Source: Microbacterium oxydans (GTDB taxonomy: Bacteria; Actinomycetota; Actinomycetes; Actinomycetales; Microbacteriaceae). From it: 64,000 nt of DNA. Shown here piece after piece: positions 9,623-17,407 of this stretch. Every line of letters starts with the position of its first letter. Positions within the stretch are counted from its first letter, which is position 1. The stretch covers positions 99,104 through 163,103 of the forward strand of contig NZ_JYIV01000024.1 of assembly GCF_000956405.1 (NCBI RefSeq), in the 5' to 3' direction. Both the position numbers and the translations under genes were made by a program. The notes below the pieces were generated by a model, which was not told the DNA's origin, ran no database searches, and worked only from the letters and a program-made list of their open reading frames with translations.

Positions 9623-9674
9623 GTCGCGAAAGCGGTGGGCACCTCAGTGAGTACCGAGGCACCCATCGCTCGCA

Positions 9675-10166
9675 TCAAGCCGACGGAGAGCTGGTCAGAG
9701 CCTCGAGCACGTCGGTGACAACGTCGACCGGTGGAGCGTCGGCCATCAGGTCGAAGTGGACGGCCACTCGCCGGCGGTTGTCACTGGCCTCAATCGTCGC
9801 CACACCATTGCGCCGCGAGATGTGGTGGAACAGCACATCGGGTTTCATGACGATGCCGTTCGGTGCGAGAACACCGAAGTTGTACAACGTCTCCGCCCAC
9901 CAGAAGTTCTCCGTCTTGAACGGTGGCGCCCACTCCGGGCTGGCGTTCGCGTCGACTGTTTCACCCAGCACCGCCGAGATGGCGCTTGCCATCTCATCCC
10001 GTGATGCAGTGGCGCGCACCATCAACTGTTGCCCGGTTGTCAGCGTCACGCCCAGTTCAACGGGCCCGAGGTCGATCCGTTGCAGCAGACCGTTCTCGGG
10101 TCGGACGTTCTCGAGAGTGGAGAGCTCGATGAGAGCGTCGCGCCACAGGGTGACGTCGGATGTCAC
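9675..10166 (-). CDS. Hypothetical protein, 163 aa
   Basis: Soluble protein without recognised domain. The middle contains FWWAETLYNFGVLAPNGIV, and the C-terminus ends in SSPSA. Convergent with the DUF4236 gene; an imperfect GC-rich hairpin lies in the 52-bp gap between them. Codon use is like its neighbours. Probably a real gene from length and amino-acid composition; no function can be assigned. Confidence 0.6.
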   Translation of the reverse strand: MTSDVTLWRDALIELSTLENVRPENGLLQRIDLGPVELGVTLTTGQQLMVRATASRDEMASAISAVLGETVDANASPEWAPPFKTENFWWAETLYNFGVLAPNGIVMKPDVLFHHISRRNGVATIEASDNRRRVAVHFDLMADAPPVDVVTDVLEALTSSPSA

Positions 10167-10208
10167 TGGTTCATAGGGTTCCGGGAGGACCGAAGCGCTG
10201 GCCGCGCT

Positions 10209-10616
10209 CTACCTGTTCTTTCGCTTCTTCCTCGGATCCTCGCGGTGCTGCTGGATCTGGTGAATGTGTCGAAGCGAACTTGTATACCCCGCCTCCTGGT
10301 CATTGGGCCTTGCCCACGCGTCATAGGAGAAGTAGAGAGTGAGTCCGGCGATCACGACGCCGACGATCCCCGGGAGTGATGTATCGACGCCGTTGAGGAG
10401 CCACAGACCAAAGAACCCGACGCCGATGCCTGGCGTGCCGAAAACTCCGAGCTTGATCAGTCTCCGTTTTTGCAGATGGCTGCGGCTCCCACGGAGACGA
10501 GCGCTTTCGACGTCAAGCTGCTCGTCGCTGCACTGCTCGTACGGGACGTACTGCTGCTGCTGGTCATGCACGTGGATTCCCCCGTACAGGTTGCCCCCGG
10601 TATTGATATCCCTCAT
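10209..10616 (-). CDS. Small membrane protein with two adjacent hydrophobic helices
   Basis: 135 aa from ATG 10614-10616, with GAGGAA in front. The reading frame extends upstream, but that extension mirrors the opposite-strand HTH gene. The N-terminus is Gly/His/Gln-rich (GGNLYGGIHVHDQQQQ). Two hydrophobic segments follow (about 65-82 GVGFFGLWLL and 87-105 GIVGVVIAGLTLYFSY), then a basic tail (DPRKKRKNR). Divergent from the excisionase-like gene with a 45-bp shared upstream region. Function unknown. Confidence 0.6.
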   Translation of the reverse strand: MRDINTGGNLYGGIHVHDQQQQYVPYEQCSDEQLDVESARLRGSRSHLQKRRLIKLGVFGTPGIGVGFFGLWLLNGVDTSLPGIVGVVIAGLTLYFSYDAWARPNDQEAGYTSSLRHIHQIQQHREDPRKKRKNR

Positions 10617-10661
10617 CCTGATTCCTCGCGCATAGGGCTTCCGTTCACAGATAGGAGTCCC

Positions 10662-10895
10662 ATGCCTCACTTGCTCAACTCGAACGCCTATGTCGTCCGT
10701 GATCCTGCGGCACAGCGTCTGCGCCTCGCGGAGAATGCCCGCACGGAGTGGATGCTCGCGGACGATCTCGGGATCAGCCGAGCGCGTCTGCGTCTTCTCC
10801 GCTGGAGCGGATGTGCCCCGAGCGCAATCCTCTTCGAGGGCGTCGTCTACTACACCTTCGACGCCATCGCAGAGTGGCACCGCCGATTCGAGTGA
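10662..10895 (+). CDS. Excisionase/MerR-like small HTH protein
   Basis: 77 aa from ATG 10662 with AGGAG 5 nt upstream. The central and C-terminal part (MLADDLGISRARLRLLRW..., VVYYTFDAIAEWHRRF) has the winged-HTH pattern of AlpA/excisionase-type proteins: a helix-turn-helix followed by a short beta wing and a final helix containing W. Such proteins act as recombination directionality factors or small regulators. No integrase was found nearby, so a regulatory role, or a remnant of lost mobility functions, is equally possible. Confidence 0.6.
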   Translation: MPHLLNSNAYVVRDPAAQRLRLAENARTEWMLADDLGISRARLRLLRWSGCAPSAILFEGVVYYTFDAIAEWHRRFE

Positions 10896-11136
10896 CGCTG
10901 CCACGTCATCGTGGCACGCGATGCGCAGCAGGAGTGGTGGCCCGCGTGAACACATGAAGAGCTGTCTCAAACTCTGTGTCTCCGTCAGCCTCGGGAATGC
11001 AGGAATCCCGCCAGGTTTACCTGACGTTCCCGCGTAATTCCGCGGCACCACAGCAGAACCCTCCGGTCACGCCGGAACCCCCGAACACGGGTTGGACATA
11101 CCGAAGCGAATCCAACCCCTATCGGAGGAGCTTCCC

Positions 11137-11700
11137 GTGTCCCTACGCCCATGGTTCGCGACCGCTGCAATCATCGCAACGTTTGCGTTCGCCACCCCCA
11201 CCTCCGCCCTCGCAACAGCTGAACCAGATGCCTGCACCGTCGCCGGCGTCGCTGTTCCAGAAGGCAATCCATTGCCCGAGGAGATCCCGACGGTGATCTC
11301 GTGCTTCGACTCTGTCGAGGAAGCCGAACAGTTCATCGAAGACGGTGCGCCCGGCGACCTCGAGCAGGTTGAGCAGACGAACCTCGCTGCACGCGCGGCA
11401 GCTGCGACAGTCATCGTCGGAAAAGCGTGGACGGGCACGTCACGCTCGGGCACCGTACTCATCCATTACGGCTCTGGCACCGGGTGCTACGGCGTCTCGT
11501 TCGGTTTCCCGACCATCGCATCGACCTGGAACAACAACGTTCGCTCCGCGGAGGGTCTCAACAACTGCTGGTCAACGCAATACGACGGGACCAGCTACAC
11601 GGGCGCGCTGCTGAACTGCACGCCGTACTGCGCCACCCTCGGATCTTTCGCTGCGAAGACCTCATCCATCGTCTATCGCCCCACCGGAACATGGGGATGA
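11137..11700 (+). CDS. Secreted protein, resembles peptidase-inhibitor I36-type proteins
   Basis: 187 aa from GTG 11137 with GGAGGAG upstream. An N-terminal signal peptide (about 1-27, ending near ALA) and an acidic linker are followed by a C-terminal Cys-containing domain with GCYGVSFGFPTIASTW and NNVRSAEGLNNCWS. The WNNNVRS.. pattern recalls secreted actinobacterial I36-like or beta-gamma-crystallin-like proteins, but this is a weak resemblance. It faces the sigma-factor/membrane-protein pair with only 2 bp between stops. Exported protein of unknown role. Confidence 0.6.
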   Translation: MSLRPWFATAAIIATFAFATPTSALATAEPDACTVAGVAVPEGNPLPEEIPTVISCFDSVEEAEQFIEDGAPGDLEQVEQTNLAARAAAATVIVGKAWTGTSRSGTVLIHYGSGTGCYGVSFGFPTIASTWNNNVRSAEGLNNCWSTQYDGTSYTGALLNCTPYCATLGSFAAKTSSIVYRPTGTWG

Positions 11701-11702
11701 TG

Positions 11703-12188
11703 TCAGCTTTGGAACGGATGCAGTCTCAGCACTGAGCACTCGATGACCCCGGGCACGACCGCGGCTTCGCCTTCGTCGGTGACGCACATGGTGAACTCCG
11801 TGGGCGCGATTGCAGGGGAAGGGGTGGCGACCAACGGGTCATGCTCTTCGAAGGCGCCCCCTTCCCACATCTGCACACAAACTGCCTCAGCATCTGTGAT
11901 GGCTACAACGCCGTCTGGTGTGGCGATGCTCGCTGCTGCACCAGACAGCGTGCCGTCGGAGTTGCGGTACGGGCCTTCGAGACAGTGAACGACGCTGGTC
12001 TCACTCACAGGCTTCTCCTCGAGCAGCACCACAGCGGCGACACCTGCGCCGGCGACAGCGAGAACACCGCCTGCGATGGCAGCACGGCCCCAAATGGTCT
12101 TCCACCATCTAGGTCGGGAAAGGTCGCGGCGCATCTGCTCGATGAGCAGATCTTGAACTTCGCGATGATGCGGCATGCGGTCTGTCAC
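11703..12188 (-). CDS. Single-pass membrane protein, possible anti-sigma partner
   Basis: 161 aa. A short cytoplasmic N-terminus (about 1-35, with EVQDLLIEQMRRDLSRP) and one membrane helix (about 36-57) lead to an extracytoplasmic domain with four Cys (VHCLEG, AVCVQMW, FTMCVTDE, VIECSVL), probably two disulfides. Its start overlaps the stop of the ECF sigma gene (ATGA). That coupling and topology suggest an anti-sigma or sensor partner, although no ZAS zinc motif (HxxxCxxC) is present. Confidence 0.65.
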   Translation of the reverse strand: MTDRMPHHREVQDLLIEQMRRDLSRPRWWKTIWGRAAIAGGVLAVAGAGVAAVVLLEEKPVSETSVVHCLEGPYRNSDGTLSGAAASIATPDGVVAITDAEAVCVQMWEGGAFEEHDPLVATPSPAIAPTEFTMCVTDEGEAAVVPGVIECSVLRLHPFQS

Positions 12189-12772
12189 GCGCGGGCCTCC
12201 TCTGATGTCGGAGCGTACTGCTCCAGCGCTCCTCGCAGTCGGGTCTTCACTCGAGATAGCCGCGATTTCACTGTCCCTTCAGGCACACCGAGGACGACGG
12301 CGGCGTCTGCAAGCGGCATCTCCTGGATGACGCAGAGGATCACGACGCTCGCTTCGCGGCTGTTCAGCTGCAAGAGCGCGTTGCGCACGCTCTGCGAGAT
12401 CTTCAGGGAATCCATCGCCTGAGCGACCTCGTCGGCATGGTCGGGCACGTGGTCGTCATGGGGGATCCGATGAAGCAGGCGTTGGTATCGGCGGCGACTT
12501 CTCTGGCTGTTCTTTGCGGCGAACGACGTCGTCGCGAGCAACCACGGCAAGACCGAGCCGTCCACGACGCGGACCTTGTCGCGTTTGCGCCAGAGTTCGA
12601 AGAATGCGGTGGCGGCGACCTCCTCGGCGTCCCACGTGGATTGCATCAGCACGAGCGACATCCGAAACACCGGCGCCTGATGGCGGTCGTGTAGTAACCG
12701 ATACGCCGGCTCGTCACCGCGGGATAGTCGGAAGAGGAGCTCGCCGTCTGTGGATCCACCCGACTCCGACAC
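12185..12772 (-). CDS. ECF-type RNA polymerase sigma factor
   Basis: 195 aa from GTG at 12770-12772 with AGGTGAG upstream. The region 2-like part is YRLLHDRHQAPVFRMSLVLMQ...AEEVAATAFFELWRKRD, and the region 4-like HTH is LPLADAAVVLGVPEGTVKSRLSRV. It is translationally coupled to the downstream membrane protein. ECF factors are normally held by such partners and released by an envelope signal. Target promoters are unknown; the secreted and membrane proteins of the island are candidates. Confidence 0.85.
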   Translation of the reverse strand: MSESGGSTDGELLFRLSRGDEPAYRLLHDRHQAPVFRMSLVLMQSTWDAEEVAATAFFELWRKRDKVRVVDGSVLPWLLATTSFAAKNSQRSRRRYQRLLHRIPHDDHVPDHADEVAQAMDSLKISQSVRNALLQLNSREASVVILCVIQEMPLADAAVVLGVPEGTVKSRLSRVKTRLRGALEQYAPTSEEARA

Positions 12773-12843
12773 GATCTCACCTCACACACTCCGGTCGACA
12801 TCCAGACCTTCATCGAGTCTATGACGCGTGTGAGAAGCACGGT

Positions 12844-13194
12844 TCAGGCGGCGAGGGTGACGTTGAGGTCGCGGCGCGCTTGACGCGGGCTCCGGTGCAG
12901 GTACCGGTGGCATTGCGAACGAAACGTCTCGTACGTGCCGTAGCCGCAATGGACGGCGATGACCGACATCGCCACTGTGGGGTTTCGGGCGGCCATGATC
13001 ACCACCTGTTTCAGGCGGCGGCGCCCGAGGATCTCCGCGACTCCGGGACCTCCCGCGAACGCCCGGTCCAGTTGCCGTCGGGACACGAACAACTCCTGGG
13101 CGAGCCAGACCGGATTGACATCCGGTCGCTTGAAGTGCGCCTCGATGAGGGCGAAGCACTGCTCCCGAAGAGCTACTAGATCAGTGGACCCCAT
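12844..13194 (-). CDS. AraC-family-type HTH protein, small
   Basis: 116 aa from ATG 13192-13194; an upstream in-frame ATG at 13245 would add 17 residues that enter the downstream terminator hairpin, so the shorter form is preferred. It consists essentially of an AraC-type double HTH: LAQELFVSRRQLDRAF for the first and VIAVHCGYGTYETFRSQCHR for the second. It lacks an N-terminal ligand-binding domain. Stand-alone AraC HTH proteins act as local activators. It lies between the sigma factor and the helicase on the same strand. Confidence 0.75.
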   Translation of the reverse strand: MGSTDLVALREQCFALIEAHFKRPDVNPVWLAQELFVSRRQLDRAFAGGPGVAEILGRRRLKQVVIMAARNPTVAMSVIAVHCGYGTYETFRSQCHRYLHRSPRQARRDLNVTLAA

Positions 13195-13244
13195 ACTTCG
13201 AGATGTCCGGCAGTCGCAGGCTGGTTCCATATTCGACGCAGACA

Positions 13245-13283
13245 CACTGTGGCCCCGGCTGCGAGGCAGTCGGGGCCACAGTG
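13245..13283 (-). terminator. Strong hairpin terminator after helicase gene
   Basis: Perfect 12-bp stem CACTGTGGCCCC (13245-13256) and GGGGCCACAGTG (13272-13283) with a 15-nt loop, lying 7 bp beyond the helicase stop. There is no clear T run, as is common in high-GC actinobacteria. Confidence 0.7.
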
Positions 13284-13289
13284 GTGGGG

Positions 13290-15890
13290 CTATTCGCTGG
13301 CGCTGTTCTCGTCGCCCAGCGGCGTCAGCGTCAGGCGGTCAACGATGTCCTCCGGTGTCAGCCGAGCATTCTTCAATGCTTCGGCAACCGGCGCGCGCCG
13401 CGCCTTGACGTCCAAGGTTCGCAGCGTCTGGAGGTGAGACCACAAACGCTCCACGTCGACGGCCAGCGCGAGCACGTTTGCCGGCGTGACTCGCCATGTG
13501 CCGGGCTCGGCGAGAGCCATGGCTGTCCGGTTCACGAGAGTTCGCGGGGAGATCATCACTGCGGCGCTTCCCGTGGGGATCGCTGCGACGTCGCGGTCGT
13601 GGGCGACAAGCCCCAGATGTCCGTTGACCTGCCGCACGTCCTCCGCGCCGATGAGTCCCTCCGGAACGTGCTCGCTCTTCGCCTCGAGGCTGAGCCACAG
13701 ATGGTCATCCCAGCACCATTGCGAGTCCGTTCGAGCATCACCGGTCGGCTTGCTGGCGTCGGCGCCCACGAGCTTTCCGAGAGCGCTCAGTGCCGGCTCA
13801 TACGTGCCGTGGTCGATGGCGCCGAGACCGGAGATGGTTTCGGAGATGATCTGCGACAGCCGGGCGGGGGTGCCGACATCGCCGATGTACGCCGACAGTC
13901 TCACCACGGCGCTGGTGAACGCCGGGCTCGCCGTCATCGCGGTTCTCCCCGCGAAAGGCAGATACGAGTTCATCCAGGTGGCCGGGGTCGCTGCGCGGAC
14001 TGCCTGATCTGCGAGGGCGTCGGCGGCGCTCGCCAGTGCGGGATCCTCCCTCAGCCTGCCTGCCTTGTCCATGAGCACAGCCGCCCGGAACAGCAGCGTC
14101 GCGCGGTAGCCGCGAGCGTCCCGAGCGCTACCAAGCGCGGTGGCCGCGTCGTGCAGCTTGTCAGCTGCAGTCTTCCAGTCCTCGTGCCACTGGCTTTCCA
14201 GCGACTCCACCTCAAAGCGCGCAGCGCGGGCGAGGGCATCAGCGGCCGCCGGCACAACCTGCCGAACGGAGGTGAGGTTGGTGGTGATGTCCTTCTCGGC
14301 GTTGTCTCGCCAATTGGTGCCCTGTTCGAGGAACGCATCAACGTTCTCGAGAACCTCGTCGGGTGTTGTCTCCGACTGTTCAAGGCCGAACTGGATCTCG
14401 GCCTGCAGCTCCGGAGGGAACGCGCGTGTCACTTCCGGCCGGGACAGGTAGGTGGTGGTCTCCGAGTCTGCGATGACGACGAGAGCCCAGTCGCTGCGGT
14501 GTCGGGTGCAGCGGCCGATCCCCTGCACGACGCGGCTGCGCACTCGCTCGTCCGTGACCGAGCTGGAACGTGCACGGGACTTGTAGAAGCGTTCCTGCAG
14601 GTTCGTGGTGCCGGGGAATCCGTACAGGGTCACCGCTCGGCAGGCGTCACCAGGCAGGTCGATGCCGTCGTACCGGTTGGCGAGGACCGCGGCGGCATCG
14701 GTCGCGGATGCGAACGTATCGAAGCTCTCCTCCACGTCCCCCTTGTGGAACACGCTCCACCCGTCAGGGACGAGAACCTCCTCCGCCTTCTCAGCCTCAT
14801 GGTCGCTGGGAGCGATGATCACTGCCTTGCCCATCTTCGCCAACAGTGTCTTCGTGAACGCTTCCGGGTCCACGCTGTCGACATGATGCGGAAAGACAAG
14901 GAAACGTCGTCCGGATCGAGGCGTTGGCGCCTCGGGCGGGAGGGACAGCTTCTTGATGGACGGCCGGCCGAACGCACGCTCCAGCTCTCCGGCCGCGCCC
15001 ATGGTCGCGGACAGATAGATGCGTTGGTTCGCGTTCGTGAACAAGGTGTTCTCGAACGTCGGCGGCGTCGCCGGCCGGATCTCCATCCTGTTCCACGACA
15101 GGTACAGAGTGCACGAGGAGAGGTGTCCGTCGATGGCTCTGCGGGCGAACATGGCGCTCCGAGCTGCGCCGTCGTCCTTCTTCCCGAACAGGTTCAGGGC
15201 ATTGCTGAGAGGCTCGATCCAGTCCTCATGCTGCGCGAGGAACAGAGCATCGACGAGCTCCCGGGTGCCCGAGCCCGGGTTGTTCATGATGAGCTGGCTG
15301 TAGCGGTCCGGGGACAGCGTCGAGCGGACGGCTTCGAGGACCGCCGTGTAGATGTCGTTGTGCTTCGCCCGGGACACCTCTACCGTGTACGCGTGGGACA
15401 CGTACTGCTCACCGGCGTGCGCGTCGTCGAACACGATCACATCCGCGTCGATGAGCTTGGGCGAGGTGTTGAAGATTGCGGAGTACGTTGTCACGGCAAC
15501 CGCGCGAGCGCGCTCGTAGGACGTCTTCGCTGACGCGTCCCAATCGCCGAAGGGCCCTGACAGGTCGACGACGGGGATGCCTTCCTTCGCTGCTGCCTGC
15601 ATGACCTGCTTCACGAGCTGGCGAGTGGGGCACGCGAAGATCGCACGGCCCTTGCCCTCCCGTCGACGCCAATCGGCGATGAGCAGACCGGTGAGTGTCT
15701 TGCCTGTCCCCGTCGGCAACTCGATGGAGAGATCCTTCGCCGTGACGCGCTTCGATATGTAGGCGCGCATGAGGTCGGTCTGCTGCGACCACAGACCCTC
15801 CGAATTCTCTCCGGTACGCGGGAGCAGCGGAAACAGCTTCTCCGGTGTCTCTGCGCGAAGTTCGGGGGCGGGCCCCTTCTTGAATGCCAT
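13290..15890 (-). CDS. DEAD/DEAH-box (XPD/DinG-like) helicase with long C-terminal region
   Basis: 866 aa from ATG 15888-15890, preceded by AAGGGA; an alternative start lies 27 nt upstream. SF2 helicase motifs are present: Walker A PTGTGKT (59-65), motif Ia CPTRQLVKQV, Walker B/DEAH variant DDAH (145-148), motif III LSATMG and motif VI QGIGRCTRHRSDW. The Cys ligands of the iron-sulfur XPD/DinG type were not seen. After about residue 480 comes a helical region of about 380 residues without recognised domain. It is transcribed toward the AraC-like gene, behind an XRE regulator and divergent from the ATPase-protease operon. A role in phage or plasmid defence is inferred from context only. Confidence 0.8.
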   Translation of the reverse strand: MAFKKGPAPELRAETPEKLFPLLPRTGENSEGLWSQQTDLMRAYISKRVTAKDLSIELPTGTGKTLTGLLIADWRRREGKGRAIFACPTRQLVKQVMQAAAKEGIPVVDLSGPFGDWDASAKTSYERARAVAVTTYSAIFNTSPKLIDADVIVFDDAHAGEQYVSHAYTVEVSRAKHNDIYTAVLEAVRSTLSPDRYSQLIMNNPGSGTRELVDALFLAQHEDWIEPLSNALNLFGKKDDGAARSAMFARRAIDGHLSSCTLYLSWNRMEIRPATPPTFENTLFTNANQRIYLSATMGAAGELERAFGRPSIKKLSLPPEAPTPRSGRRFLVFPHHVDSVDPEAFTKTLLAKMGKAVIIAPSDHEAEKAEEVLVPDGWSVFHKGDVEESFDTFASATDAAAVLANRYDGIDLPGDACRAVTLYGFPGTTNLQERFYKSRARSSSVTDERVRSRVVQGIGRCTRHRSDWALVVIADSETTTYLSRPEVTRAFPPELQAEIQFGLEQSETTPDEVLENVDAFLEQGTNWRDNAEKDITTNLTSVRQVVPAAADALARAARFEVESLESQWHEDWKTAADKLHDAATALGSARDARGYRATLLFRAAVLMDKAGRLREDPALASAADALADQAVRAATPATWMNSYLPFAGRTAMTASPAFTSAVVRLSAYIGDVGTPARLSQIISETISGLGAIDHGTYEPALSALGKLVGADASKPTGDARTDSQWCWDDHLWLSLEAKSEHVPEGLIGAEDVRQVNGHLGLVAHDRDVAAIPTGSAAVMISPRTLVNRTAMALAEPGTWRVTPANVLALAVDVERLWSHLQTLRTLDVKARRAPVAEALKNARLTPEDIVDRLTLTPLGDENSASE

Positions 15891-16016
15891 GACTGTCCCT
15901 TCGCCCTCTTGGTGCACTGCTGCTTCGAGTCTGGCGGGAGACGTGTATTCAAACGTGCGAGAAGTGCAGAATTTAAGACAGCATTAGGTGTTCGTCTCAC
16001 CCGCAGACGCCGCAGT

Positions 16017-16304
16017 TCAGGAGTCGTCAGCGGACTTCGGGGCAGCAGGCCTCGGGAGCGACTGGGGTCGGAGCGGACCTGTTCGACGACGCAGGAGGTC
16101 AGTCACGTCGAGACCGAGCTCGACGGCGATGGCGGCGATGGTGAAGATGCCGGGATTCGGGCTTCGCCCATCCTCGATCTTCTGAATGGTTGACTCGTTC
16201 ACGCCCGACCGCTTGGCCAGCTCTTTTCGGGACATTTTTACGTGTTCTGTTCGGAAGGTCTTGATCACATGCGCCAGGGCGGAACTCCGTTCAGTATCAA
16301 CCAT
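16017..16304 (-). CDS. XRE-family HTH transcriptional regulator
   Basis: 95 aa from ATG 16302-16304 with GGAGG 6 nt upstream; a longer frame to 16337 lacks a comparable ribosome site. An HTH_3 domain spans about residues 8-65 (ELAKRSGVNESTIQKIEDG), followed by AVELGLDVTDLL and a Pro-rich tail. It sits between the helicase (127 bp downstream, same strand) and the divergent ATPase gene (85 bp). It is therefore placed to control both arms of this locus, as is usual for repressors in defence islands. Confidence 0.85.
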   Translation of the reverse strand: MVDTERSSALAHVIKTFRTEHVKMSRKELAKRSGVNESTIQKIEDGRSPNPGIFTIAAIAVELGLDVTDLLRRRTGPLRPQSLPRPAAPKSADDS

Positions 16305-16389
16305 TGCGCACCTCCACTCCCTCCGATCTGCCAACACAAACTAGCAAAATACTACTATCTATGTAGGCTATCAGTGCTACGATAAGAAC
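16305..16389. promoter_or_regulatory. Divergent promoter region, AT-rich
   Basis: This 85-bp gap between the XRE gene and the ATPase gene is markedly AT-richer than its surroundings (ACTAGCAAAATACTACTATC). TACGAT at 16378-16383 ends 6 bp before the ATPase ATG, matching a -10 element for leaderless transcription. No Shine-Dalgarno sequence precedes that ATG. Probable XRE operator region. Confidence 0.5.
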
Positions 16390-17358
16390 ATGGCTGGACG
16401 GCACCTGCGGGACCTCATCTCCGCATACGGAGAGCGCGACGATCTGAAGTTCCGTCGCGCCGCGCAGGCCATCATCCAGGAGGAGGAAGGCAAGAAGCAC
16501 ACGGTGCTGGCGCGCGAGCTGCGTGGCATCCTGGCGGCGAACAGCAACCTCGCGGTGAGCGAGCAGCCGGCCCTCCCTGCCTTGCCCGTGGACCGGGATA
16601 GCTCTCTGCCCCTGGCGTACGCGACTCATCCGGACGTCTACCTCAGCGACCTCGTGCTTGCGGATGCACCGGCTGCGGCGCTTGCTGGGCTGCTCAACGA
16701 GGTGCGCCAGTGGTCCGCGCTGGATGCGGCGGGCATTCCCCGCCGCAACCGCTTGCTCCTTTCAGGTCCGCCCGGTTGCGGCAAGACCACTGCGGTGTCG
16801 GCGCTGGCCGGCGAACTCGGTCGCCCATTGGTCACTGCCCGCGTCGAAGGCCTCATCTCCAGCTACCTGGGGGAGACGGCAGCAAACCTGAACAGCCTGT
16901 TCGAGTTCGCCAGCTCTGGACCGTATGTTCTGTTCCTGGACGAGTTCGACAGCCTCGGAAAGACGCGGGAGGACAGCAGCGACCATGGTGAGCTCCGCCG
17001 TGTCGTGAACGCCGTGCTGCAACAGATCGACCGGTACGCGGGCCCATCGCTCATTGTCGCTGCGACCAATCACTCGAACATCTTGGACTCGGCGCTCTGG
17101 CGTCGGTTCGACGCTGTCGTCGAGCTGCCGCTGCCCGACCACGCGCAGATCATTACACTCCTCAGCCGGCTCCTTCCGAAGCTGCCCAGCGACAAGGCCG
17201 ACGCGATGGCGGTCGAGCTGATGGGGCTCCCTCACGCAGGAATCGAGTTCTACGCGAACGCGGTCCGGCGTGCAGCGGTCCTTGACGGCGCCAAGCTGCC
17301 CACCGACGAGCATTACGCGCTCGCCCTGCACAGCACGACGTCTCGCCGCTGGCAGTAG
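16390..17358 (+). CDS. ietA: AAA+ ATPase, IetA-like component of IetAS-type defence
   Basis: 322 aa. An N-terminal helical segment (1-50) and linker precede one AAA+ module: Walker A SGPPGCGKT (Lys132), Walker B LFLDEFDS (Asp184, Glu185), sensor-1 Asn in AATNHS (Asn227) and arginine-finger region LWRRFD. Followed 49 bp later by a subtilisin-type protease gene. An AAA+ ATPase plus S8 protease is the reported composition of the IetAS anti-phage system; the assignment rests on this pairing and the domain types. In such systems the ATPase is thought to control the protease. The symbol is by architecture, not by direct homology search. Confidence 0.78.
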   Translation: MAGRHLRDLISAYGERDDLKFRRAAQAIIQEEEGKKHTVLARELRGILAANSNLAVSEQPALPALPVDRDSSLPLAYATHPDVYLSDLVLADAPAAALAGLLNEVRQWSALDAAGIPRRNRLLLSGPPGCGKTTAVSALAGELGRPLVTARVEGLISSYLGETAANLNSLFEFASSGPYVLFLDEFDSLGKTREDSSDHGELRRVVNAVLQQIDRYAGPSLIVAATNHSNILDSALWRRFDAVVELPLPDHAQIITLLSRLLPKLPSDKADAMAVELMGLPHAGIEFYANAVRRAAVLDGAKLPTDEHYALALHSTTSRRWQ

Positions 17359-17407
17359 GCTCAGCCCGCTGTGCACCACAGCTTCGTCGTGCCCTAGCAT
17401 CAGCGAT

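Noticed and set aside
12208..12772. Sigma gene as sporulation- or housekeeping-type sigma factor
   Set aside because: Length, lack of regions 1 and 3, and the region 2/4 pattern fit the ECF group only.
12778..12834. CTCACAC/GTGTGAG inverted repeat upstream of the sigma gene as operator
   Set aside because: Arms are 7 bp and more than 40 bp apart; chance occurrence is likely and no partner site was seen.
13203..15533. Long plus-strand frame opposite the helicase
   Set aside because: It mirrors the minus-strand helicase codons, is Arg/His/Gly-rich without motifs, and has no ribosome site; the helicase motifs on the other strand are unambiguous.
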